A DNA stretch of 64,000 bases from Ctena decussata (Eukaryota > Mollusca > Bivalvia > Lucinida > Lucinidae). The notes beneath the pieces are model-generated. The model saw nothing but the letters and a program-made list of their open reading frames with translations, had not been told where the DNA came from and did not search any database. Shown piece by piece: positions 48,101 through 60,100 of the stretch (position 1 is the stretch's first letter; every line of letters begins with the position of its first letter). Where the stretch lies: contig OZ022499.1 in the NCBI GenBank assembly GCA_963989385.1, forward strand, positions 52,689,757 to 52,753,756, given 5' to 3'. A program made the translations under genes and the position numbers.

Positions 48101-51100
48101 AATAAATTGCCTCTGAGAAGAAAATTGAAGGTATTAAAATGAGTAATCTGTTGTAGATGAAAATAGATAAAGGCATGAACATGAAAGTCATCCTTGGAAG
48201 AAAATTTCAGATATGAAAAAGAGTAACCTGGCTTGGATTGGACAGCATTAGACCCTTGTCAGACTTGGTATTAAAAGCAAAGCTTCAGATGAGGGTGAAC
48301 TTTGGGATTAAACATTCAGATAATTTTTTTCTAAATTCTTAAATGTGTTGTGGGATAGCATCAATTTTGTAAGGTTGCAGAAATCTGATGATATCCAAGA
48401 ATATGGTGACTTTTGTGCTTTCAAAGCATCATTTTCATCCCAAGAAATTTAACATGTCTTAAGTTTCATTTTAAAGTGTAGATATATGAAGTAAGTTGGC
48501 GAATATATAGTTTTTGCCTTTCCATCCATCTGTTCATTTGTTCCTCAGTTACGATTTGTGTTAAACTTCTACATAAGTTAGACTGTATTTGTGATGGCAC
48601 TGCCCGAAACTTTTACATTAAGTTTCTGTTTGTGGTGGCACTTGCCCATGTTGTATGTGACCCTCTGCTCACTTCCTCTTGGTTTGGAATGATATTTTCT
48701 TCCACTTGGTTTGGAATGATATTTTAGCTCAGGCATGTTACTGTTACCTAGACCAGGTGATCATTGAAAAGACCTGTGTTAGCACACTAATTTGGATCTA
48801 GTCAGCTTGATTTTAGATATTGGCGCTTTTGGTTGCCTGTTACATTCCATGAGCCAGATGCATATACTATTTGCTTGGATATTGTGTTGACTAAATAATA
48901 GAACTTTGCAAAAGAGCAAAGGGATGCTATTATGTCCCCCCACCAAAGGTGAGGGGGGACATATTGTTTTCAGTGCGGATCCCGGTGCGTCGGCGTCAGC
49001 GTGACAGATTCTTGTATGCACGATATCTCTTGAACCAATGGATGGAATTTCACCAAACTTGCATAGATATATCATATGGACAAGCTTAAGGGCTGATTAG
49101 ATTTTGGTGACCTTGACCTCATTTTCAAGGTCACTGGAGGACTTAGAGGACAATTTCTTGTATGCGCGATATCTCCTGAACCAATGGATGGAATGTCATC
49201 AAACTTGCATGGATACATCATTGGGACAAGTTTAAGAGCTGATTAGATTTTGGTGACCTTGACCTCATTTTCAAGGTCATTGGAGGACTTACATGACAAT
49301 TTCTTGTATGCATGATATCTCCTGAATCAGTGGATGGAATTTTACCAAACTTGCATGGATACATCATTGGGACAAGTTTAAGAGCTGATTAGATTTTGGT
49401 GACCTTGACCTTATTTTCAAGGTCACTGGAGGACTTAGATGACAATTTCTTGTATGCACGATATCTCCTGAACCAGTGGATGGAATTCCACCAAACTTGC
49501 ATGGATACATCATTTGGACAAGCTTAAGAGCTGATCAGTGTTTGGTGACCTTGACCTTATTTTCAAGGTCACTGGAGGACTTAGATAGTAATTTCTTGTT
49601 CCTACAATATCTCCTGAACCAGCAGATGGAATTTCATCAAACTTGCATGGATACATCACTTGAACTAGCTTAAGAGCTGATCAGAGTTTGGTGACATTGA
49701 CCTCATTTTCAAGGTCACAAGAGGACTTTGATAAGTGAAAATTTCACTAAACTTGATAATATCTCACTAGCCTTTGGCTTGGTGTCCACTTTGCTTTTAT
49801 AAATATACCTTTGAGACAATCTCAAGAGTTTACTTTGTTTTGATGACTTTGACCCTATTTTCAAGGTCAAAAGCTAACTTCAAATCCTTTTTTTCTCTCT
49901 TAAAAATGAGTTATATCTTAAACCAGTTGATGGATATTCATCAGACTTGCATGAATATATCATTGTGACAGGTTTAGAACATGTTTAGTAGTTGGTGACC
50001 TACACCCATTTGTCAAGGACATAGTTTTCTCCAAACTTGCATAAATATTTTATTTGTACTGGCTTTTTATTCATTAGAGGGGATGGGAAATGGGCTGGTG
50101 GGGGGACATCAGTTTTTCTCTGAAAAACATTTCTAGTTCCCAGCTGGTTTCTTCCATCGCCTGCACTAATTTGCTCACCGCATATTCAGCAATAAGATGG
50201 ACTTTCTCTCTCCAAAGGTACCCCAAATTTTGCTATTTGATAGGTTTTTCTCTTCTGAAGCAATCCCAAAAATCTAGATTTTTATGCAAGACAGAGGTTT
50301 TTCCATTCCATAACGATCCCAAAAATCTAGATTTTTGGGATCTTTATGGAATGGAAAAACCTCTGTCTTATAACTGAATAGGTACAGTATTTTACATGAA
50401 ACACTAAATGGTGCTGTGCAAATAAATGGGCTTCATGAATGGCCGACTTTATAGACCCCAAAATTTTGGCTTCTATGGATTGCTTACACCTGTATAATGT
50501 AATTGTATGTGGTATGAAGTTACCTGTTATGATATTTGAGAACTTAAACAATATCAAAAATCTGGGTTGAATGCGCTATCCAGTTTCATTGTGAATCACG
50601 GCTAAACTGAATAGAATTATATGAAAACCTCCTCAAGGGTTTGTGTAGGAAAAGCAGATAGTGGAAAAAAGTGTTTCAAGTGGTTGAATCACTTCAGGGC
50701 ATTATATAATGAAAAAGTTGGGAAATCATGAAGATATCTGATTTGTTAATAGACATTAAAGATGTAAAAAAAAATTGAGCTTTTAGGCTAGAAGTACTAG
50801 TATTTTCCTGATTTTCGTACAAAAATACTATGTTGGGAGATTTGATGAGAAGTGCATAGTCAGTTCCTTATTAAACATTGTGTCTGTATTGTCATCATAA
50901 TAATGTAAGCTTTAGTTTGTAATATACTACAAAGGGAAATAAGTCTGGTTTCATCCTCAAAAATTTTGGTCTTCCTTCCAGGTGCAGCAGCTCTGCCATT
51001 TTCATCCTGCACGAAAGAATTGGTCTCCTTGCAGAAAATCCTTTCCTGTTAAAGTAGAACAGTTTTGAGTTGGTGCTCTTCTTATAGGGAAACTAGTACT

Positions 51101-54100
51101 AAATCTGCCATTTTTTCAAAGGGAGCTGACTTTCATGGTTTTAAACCATGAAAGTTGTCTCCCTTAAAAAAAAGCAAAAAGCAAGGAGTATCCATTCACC
51201 ATAAGTGCTGATCCATATGCTTGATTTGGTTTAAACAGTTGACAGTCAGATCTTATCAACACATAAGTAACATTGAATAGGATTTTAGATTGATTATGAT
51301 TACATGTTGGTTATGGGAAAACTTGTCAGAAGGCATGTTTAAATTGCCATCAGACTGGCCAAAGCAACCTTAAATTTTTAAGATGAAGTATTTGTCAGGT
51401 ACCGTCCCGACATGACCATAGCTGTTTACAGTGGACGTTCAGCATCAAATCAATCAATCAATTGTCAGGGCATGACACACATGCCTCAAGACTTCTAGTC
51501 TGAGCCGGTGCAATTTGCACAAACCTTAAGTCAGATATTCTCGCAACTCCCGTTAAAGCCTGACTAAACTGAAAGGATATGTTGTGTATTACACTTGCTG
51601 GCATATACTGCAGAAGGTGCCCTTTTCTTGGGATTTGGCACATTTTGTTTCCAGCAGGATTTCCTTATAGTGAATCATCTTTAAATTTTCATTCATCATC
51701 ATTTACAGAGTTTTGCCATTTGCATATACATAAGTGATAGTTATACCATGGTTTGTCTGCCTGTAAGAGGAGATGATCCAGGAGCTTTAGCAAGTGGATT
51801 ATCTGCTGTACAGGTGGACACGTGTGGTATAACTATTTTATACCACCCCTACCAATGTAGACCTTGCACATTGCAAAATATTTAATGCTAAAGTTTGCAT
51901 TTTAAGGCCAGGGTTGTATGATTGTTGATAAAAGTTCAACAAAGGGAAGTCTTGCCGAGGTTTCATGGTAGGATTAATGTGTATAGATACATTGCCATTG
52001 TTTAGATGCTATTGTAACATTAGCAGAACATTGTAAAATCCATTATAGATATAGCTGCAAATCTGAGCAGACTAAACAGTCTTGCAAATCGACAAAACTC
52101 TTATCAGCCTGCATGGAATCAGATTACTGAGTCTTTGCTTGTAATGAATGGCTTTCTTAGGATTCAGGTATTATTGCTGCAAACAGGGATCAGCTGCACA
52201 TTGGGCATTCCAGTCAGAATCTGTACTGTTTGCACTTGCCAAGGGGTGGAGAGGGGGCACCTTCTGTTGTAACTTTTGACATTGCACAGACTTAACACCT
52301 GGTGCATTCCTTTAAGGGTTGTCCAGGCCACACTATAAATGAACTGTAGCAGCCAAATTTAGAATGGCTTCTCAGATTTTTAAAAAAAAATCTGTTGCAA
52401 TGATGGAGGTCAATTTGACAGTAAAAAGAAACACAGTTGAGTATCTATTTCAATATTATATATCAAACACACATCTGTAGGCTGATCTGTAATTTTCGAC
52501 CTACATTTGGAATTCTCATTTAGCAATTTATGTGTAGGATGGGTTGTGTGCTGGCTTGTGTAAAAGGGGAAAAGACCCTCCATAGGCTGCAGGAATATGA
52601 GTAAATATCCTTTAAGGACTTTGGTGAATGGATACACTTCCCGAGAAAGCAACTATGCGATTTTCATTTGTGCCTCCCCTCTGCATAGGGGTCAACTTGT
52701 AAAGGAAGTAATTTCCTAGGAGCAAAATCTGTTAGGAGTAGACCCCTTTTTGGAAGAGCTTTGTGTATAAGCAGAGCTGTAGATAAGAGGGAGTATTCGG
52801 TGATAATTAGGGATAATTTTTGTTAATTCTGCATAAAAACATATGTTGTGACCCCTTATCTGAACCGTCTCAACGAGACGGTTCAGATGAGTGGTCACAA
52901 CATATGGTTTCAATGAGAAATAAAAAAAATTATCCCTCAATTATCATCAAATACCCCTCTTATGTAGAGCTCTGATAAGGGAGTAAGCAGGAGATCACAA
53001 AAGTTGTTTCTTTGGCATAAACATAAAACAGCCTATCCATTCACTAAAGAGCCAGTTGACCAATATTTTGGGGATGGAAAATAACCTGTTTTCTGTAAGT
53101 CTCCACAAATAGTATGTTGGAGACTCATTAATGCCTATTAATGAGGCAATTATGGAGAAAGGAGGTATTTGCAGATCAAGGAACCATATATTAGTATATT
53201 GGCTTGGAATTAAGCTGTCACAGAAAAAGAATATGTTGTGGAACCTCATTGAGAACCTGCAACAGATGTTTTGTCAGTGTAATATGTTTTATAAAGTAGG
53301 GAGACTTTGGCTATTATAAGAGATTTGAAATTAAAGCTTTTGTAGATCATGAAAACATACTTTGCGGAGACTCAGCAAAATTGCATTCTTTAATTATACA
53401 GTGATGAGAATGAAGATGGAATGGCTGCTGATGATGAAGCAGATGAACAACTGGAAAAATCTAGAGTCAAAATCAAGGTAAATTTTATCTGTCTTAAATT
53501 ATCTGCATATAGTCATAAAGCAGAATTCGAATTGTGCATGTGAACCCCAGTAGCTCAGTGGCTTAAGAGCTGGCCTGCTGAGCTAGCGGTCCTAGGATTG
53601 ATTTCCTCTAGAGGCAGAAATCGTTTCAATCTTTAACAGGGTTCAAAGCTGCTGACTCGGCTTATCACTTGTAATTTATTGTTTGTTGGGATGTCTTTGT
53701 CAATCTTTCCCTTTGATGTTGGGGAGAGGGTTTGGGATCTGATTCAGTCAGTTCCTGAAGTGTAGTTAGTCTTTAAATTTCCATTGCCCACAGCTTTTAT
53801 TTATCACCCTCCCATCATCCTGATTTGACTGAAATACTGTTGAAAGGGACTTAACATTGCAAATTGTCCATGAACTGAGGATGTACATTTAGATCAGGGC
53901 ATGCATAGTTTGCCCAGATAATAAATCAGATTTTCAAGCTGCGGTGTCATAGGCACACAAGATTGTATTTGTGTTGCATCATTTGATTAGTTGAACAACT
54001 CTTTTGAGACAGTATTTCATCTGTATCCCTTTCAAGCTATCTGTCACATAGAGGGCATAGAAATACAGTGCACCCTCTTAACAACAACAACATTAATTTT

Positions 54101-57100
54101 GTTTCCAATTATTTTGATGATAAACTGAATTTGCTGTTGAAACGAATTTGCTGTTGAAACAATTACGTATTGAACAGTAAGGCCATTCTCGGCTTATCAA
54201 AATGACGATATAAAGAATTTTGCTATTATAAAGAGGGTTGACTAGGATAGATGCAAAGTTGACAGCAAAAGACATCATTCAGCTCGTAACTATGCTTTGA
54301 CAATACACAAAAGATAAGGGAAGACTGTAATCAGAATGCCAAGATAGGCAGTCTGAACATGCACATGGTGTAAGGTATATTTTCACATGATGTCAGTCAC
54401 ATAAATTCTATTGTGCTCACATGTTTTCCAGACTGCTGGAATAGAAGGAATGGCAGGGGTGGAGGATGTTGAGGCAGAAGAAGCCCTTGCAGAGTTTGAT
54501 TTCCTTGTGTCTGAGACAGGAGAGGGGGCAGGGGAGGCACAGAGCCATGGGGACGGGCCAGAATGGGGTAAGATATGTCCCAGCTCTCAAAGTTGTTTTA
54601 TGGAGCCTTGCAACACATCTTCACCTACCATTTTGAAATTTTATAACTGTTTAAGGGGCAAGAAAAGGTAAAATTACTTGTATAGGCGTCTAAGAAAATC
54701 TGCAAAGTTTTCTAAAGCACTTATGGTCATGCTTTGCAGAAAAACATGATCATGACCAAAAGTAAAAAACTTCATGCAGTACATTTCCAATGGCTATGTG
54801 TAACATTGCAAAAAAAAAAAAAAAAAATAGAATACGTCTGCAAATATAGGTATTATTACAGGTATTATTACAGCCACTTTTGGGCTTTTCTGGTAGCGAT
54901 TTTAATACATAATCTTCTAGAGAACAAAGAAAAGGTGGCTCAGAGTTAACAAGAATGAAGATTATGACTTTGTCACAAGACAATTTGAAAATTACTTAAA
55001 TACTTTGGGAACCACAACGTGATTAACACATTTGATAGATTACCTCTGTTTTTCAAGGTAGAAGATGTTTTTGCAAGTTTCATATACTTAGACAATGTCA
55101 GTTGTGTCAGTTGTAGTGAGTTTAGTATTGACTAGTTCTGTGCGTCAGTGAATCACTTATTTAGATACAGTAGTCCCATGTGTCAACCCAGTACATGTAG
55201 AGTAAACAATAGAGTACACAAACATGATTGTTAATTGAGACTTTAAGCTAGTCTAAAGCTCCCGACAAAGGCTTTAAAACATCCACAGACCTGTCCACAT
55301 TTGCAGTCTGGTCAAGGCATAATTAATTTGAGCTGCGACACAACAAAACCAACTAAGTGGTTGTGCGACCAGTGCAGACTCTGATCAGCCTGGGCATGTG
55401 CCCAGTCTGATCAGAGTCTTCGCTGTCTCCATGGAGAGCTATCTTAGACCCTTAGTTACCCTTTGAGGGCTTAACGAAGAGTCTGATCAAAGTGGGCGAA
55501 TGCCCAGGCTGATCTGAGTCTGCGCTGGTCGCACAACCACGTTGGTTTTGTCATGTCATGCCTTATTTGTTTTTGTCTTGCCTAGGACTAGCAGGATGGA
55601 GACACAGATATTGCTTTTCTGGCAGCAGGAGCTTCACATGGCATACACTTTTGTTGATTGTTCTGATTTAGGTATGTAAGTAGTGTAGACACTTATGTTA
55701 CAAGTCACTGACAATGTGTGACAGTCAAAATATAAAGCATTCCAAGACAGAACAAGGAAGTAGTGCATGTCATAAAATAAAAACCATGTCTGGACCATTT
55801 TGCACAGACTGGTACAGGGAAGCACAGAAGTCCAGGTAATAAAGGGTAACAGGGATAATTTCGGGATAATTTTCCTTATATTCCATAAAAACATATATTG
55901 TGACCCCTCATTAGAACCATCTCGCTCAGACAGTTCTAATGAGGGGTCACAACATATGAGCCGCAACACGAGAAAACCAACAATTTGGTTGTGCGCATGG
56001 TGCAGACTCAGATCAGCCTGGGCAATCATCCAATCTGATCAGACTCTTTACTAAGCACTTAAAGGATAGCTAAGGGTCCAAGCTACCTCCATGCGGACAG
56101 CGAAGACTCTGATCAGACTGGGCGGATGCCCAGGTTGATCTGAGTCTGCGCTGGGCGGACAACCACATTGTTGTTTTTGTGGTGTCGCGGCTCATATGTT
56201 TTTGTTGAGAAATCAGAAAAAATATCTTTGAATTATCCTTGCTACCCCTTCTTATTTGGAGCTCTGGTCATGCATACTGAAAAAATTCCAAGTACAGGGG
56301 CAGCTAGGCCTGAGCAAACAGGGGAGACCAAAATCAGACAGCTTCAAATGAGAAATTTGATCGGGGGGTCTGCACTGGTTGCCTTTCCATCTGCATCTTT
56401 TGGCCCAAATTGTAACGATCATAGGACATTTACTGTAATTATAATAGGTGTTCCAAGTTTTAGAATTTTTACAGTGTGCCTGATGACATTTTTTCTCACA
56501 ACAAGGCTCATTTCGCTTAGTTTTCAACCCTTAACTTCTTTATTTGACATGGATTATAGCATATTTGGAGAAAAATGCATTCATAAGTTCACAGTCATGA
56601 CCAAAGGCCATTTGAATAATCAGTGACAAGGCTTGTTTATCAGTTACAATTTACTTAAGTTTGCTTATTGAAGCAAAAAATATTAAGTGGTCTTGGTTTT
56701 CATCTTTATTTTGTATTACATAAGTACAATCTCAGATTTAGCCTGAATGAGCTTGAAATTTGATATAAAAGTAAGATAAAAAGTGACATATTTTTCACAA
56801 TTTGAAGTTCCATTGATATGAGTCCAAACTACAGTTTAGTATTAGTCCACCTGCCAATAAAGGATAATCTGATATGAGCCTCATCATGGAATACCTGTCT
56901 TCAGGCAGACTTAAATTTCTCTTAAACAATCCAAAAAATATATAGCCTTCTCATAGGCCTGTTTCAGATTTTTTGGACTCATAAGTAAGAGGTCCTGGGT
57001 TCGAAACCTGGTCTGGCCACATATTTTCGTTTCTCCTTCCGCTGATTCTAGAAGGGCAGTTGTCAGTTACTGGCGAAAGTATGTGCACTTAGTTCTGGTA

Positions 57101-60100
57101 AACCGCTTAGGAGGTCTAAGCCTGCCCAGGAATAGTGTGGTTAGGGTAATTTACCGTCCCAACATGACCATAGTTGTTTACCGTGGTAAGCATCAAATCA
57201 ATCAAAAAAAGATTTTTTGGTGTCAGAGAAAAAAGCCGCCTTTTAGCAAAATAACACAAATGAGATTTTTTGGGACATTCTGGAGGCAAAAATCCCTGTC
57301 TTGTAATCAAGTAAATAGGTTATTTGAACTCTGCATGTCAAGATCAACCTGTGGTTGTGCAGTCTGGTCAGGATATGCACAGTTTGCTTTTGAAGTAGAT
57401 TTGTTTTCAGCCCTGACCAGAATATGCATTTTTGCAGACTGGTACAAGAAGATACATGTACATTTGTCAAAAGACAGAAATTATTTAACTGTCTTTACTT
57501 TGTGGTACCAGTTTTCAGTGGGTTTAATAAATGTTTTGCCTAAATTTAGACAGTCAGTGAAACCAAGGACAGTATGATGTGTTGTTTCTCTGACTTCCAA
57601 AATTTTGTTGCTTTTTAGGCCCAATTTTACATCACCCTAAAACATTTAAAGCAACGACTATTGTTGCATTATAGTAAAGTTAAAATAATCAATAACTAAA
57701 ACCTAGTCTGTGTTTTAAGGCGCTGTGAAATCCGGCCTAAGATTTTCTTGTTTGGCAAGCTCATATTTGTTTAAATTGTGTCGCCCCAAAGATAAAGATA
57801 TAAAGATAGGTAATATACCCTCGAGAAGTTTATAATCTGGAAAACATGTTATTGCATGAGAATAAACAAAACAAGTATTATGCATTGATATGCAAGCAGG
57901 AAAACAGATTTTTTTTTGGTCAAATCAGTGTGCATGTACATGTCAAATTTTTCTTTGGGAGAGAGCCCAGGTAGCTCAGTAGGTCAAGTGCTGGCCTGCT
58001 GATCTAGCTCACTGGTCCAAGCCCCACTGTAGGGGGAATCTTTTCAATCAGAAACAGGGTTCCATTGCACACAGCCTTTTATTATCACCCACCCATGGTC
58101 CTGACATGACTGAAATACTGTTAGAAAGGACGTAAAATCGCAAGTCATCTGTCTGTCCATCCTTTGGGAGAGGTTATGATGTGAAAGATAATTGATTTCA
58201 GATGATAGCGATGATGATGATGATAATGATGAAAGTGACGAAGGTATCTTTGTTTGGTTTTCTTTAACACTGTTCAGACCTTATGGTGGCTTGTTTAGTG
58301 CTCCACATAACAAGGGGTAATAGGGATAATTTTGGGATAATTTTCCTTATTTCTAAATAAAAACACCTTGTGACCACTCATTAGAACCGTCTTGCTGAGA
58401 CAATTCTAATGAGGTGTCACAACGTATGTTTTTGTTGAGGAATAAGAAAAAATTATCCCAGAGTTATCCTGGTTACAGCTTCTTATCTGGAGCTCTGCTT
58501 GTTCAGTGAAAAATCCCAGAAAAAATTAATATATAAGCTTTCCATGTAGAGGGTCAGCCTAACCCTTAAAACTACTCAGGACTCAGGTGGTAAGAGATTT
58601 GTAAAAGTGCTTATATTCCCTTTGAAAAAAGATCTTGACAGTAAAGCATGCATTGAAGAAGCAGCAACGATATTGTCAATGACAACATGGTCATTGTTGC
58701 AGAATAATTGAATATTGCTTGAGTAGAATTTGTCAGTATTTCCATTCTTTATATTTTGATAAACATGCTTCAGTTGGCACACTGTTCATCTACTTACAAA
58801 GCCTGATGATGAACATGTTGTATACGTTTCTACCAACAAAGCCACCAAAAGGTCTATTGTTATGTTAATTCTCACTTTACAGATTTTAATAGGAAACTAA
58901 CAGGCAATTCTTGCAAATTGTGTTTCTGAACATGCTTAAGGAGGGAAATCTAAATGGTATCTGGCATCTCTGGTTCACATTATGCTGTGCAGATAAACCA
59001 AACTTTTGGGGTTGAATACTGTGATATATTTTCGCAATTCCAAACAAATATGTGTCACAGGATCCAATTAGACGTGTCTCATTGATTCCAGTGTACATGT
59101 ATTTATCAATATGTATTTATCAATGAAGCAATAAGTGTATCTCAGTTTCCTTCTCAGAAGGTTGGCATATCTGAGCTATGTGTTTCTTGTTTTTGTTGAA
59201 GTATGAAGTTTTATGTGGACACACTATTTGATAAAATGCATTTCCATAAAATCACTGTCTGCAGAGCTCCAGATAAGAAGGGGTAACAGGGATAATTTAT
59301 GGATTATTTTCCATATTTTCCCATAAAAATACCTTGTGACCCCTCATTAGAACTGTCTTTCCAAGACGATTCTAATGAGGGGTCTCAGCGTATGTTTTCA
59401 TGGAGAAATAAGAAAAATTATCTTAGAATTATTCTCAGTACCCCCTCATATCTGGAGCTCAGCAGTGTCCAGTCAGTCATCTTGGGTTTTATGTCAGATT
59501 TATCATCATCATCACTGAGTTCTAATTAATAGTCAGTTCATATTTTCAGTCGGTATGGATAAAAAAGGTTAACTTGTCAAACCAAGTTGAATGAATTTTA
59601 AGTATTCATAAACAGGTTTGTGAGGCCACAAGTTCATTTCGTTTCTTCCATTATATATATAAGTAGAAAGAAATACTTGAAAAGTGATGAAAATATATAT
59701 TTAAAGAGAGTGAGGATTTAAAAGCCCTGCAGTCAATGAAAATACTAGAAAGAAGCTTGAACAAAAGATACAGGGAAAAAAGACATTATAACTAGTCAAC
59801 AAGACCCTGATGAGAATTTAGTCAGCCCACCTAATACCATCATATAAATCAAAGTTGTGTTCAGGTCATGCCTAAAGTATAAATGGCAGTGTTCAAGCAG
59901 TTTGTGGTGAAGCTGTAGTTCTTATCAGAATTTAATCTTCTTTATTGTAGACCTTGGAAACGATGATTTCTTAGGTAATGTTGGTAAGATAGATGCAAAA
60001 CACTTGTTTTAAATATATTTCTCTGTGTTTGGAATTAAACTTATAGCATTCAGGTTATCAGTTCTTTATGCAAAAAAAAAAAAAAAAAGAGAAAGCATAG

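Noticed and set aside
55840..55860. MITE-2 ends contain gggtaacagggataat, reminiscent of the I-SceI homing endonuclease site.
   Set aside because: The order of the two half-words is swapped relative to the real site and it recurs in every MITE-2 copy; it is a family sequence and not a homing site.
56168..57577. Open frames of 152 and 164 residues on the plus strand.
   Set aside because: They cross MITE, SINE-A and foldback repeats within striatin intron 8 and show no protein family signal.
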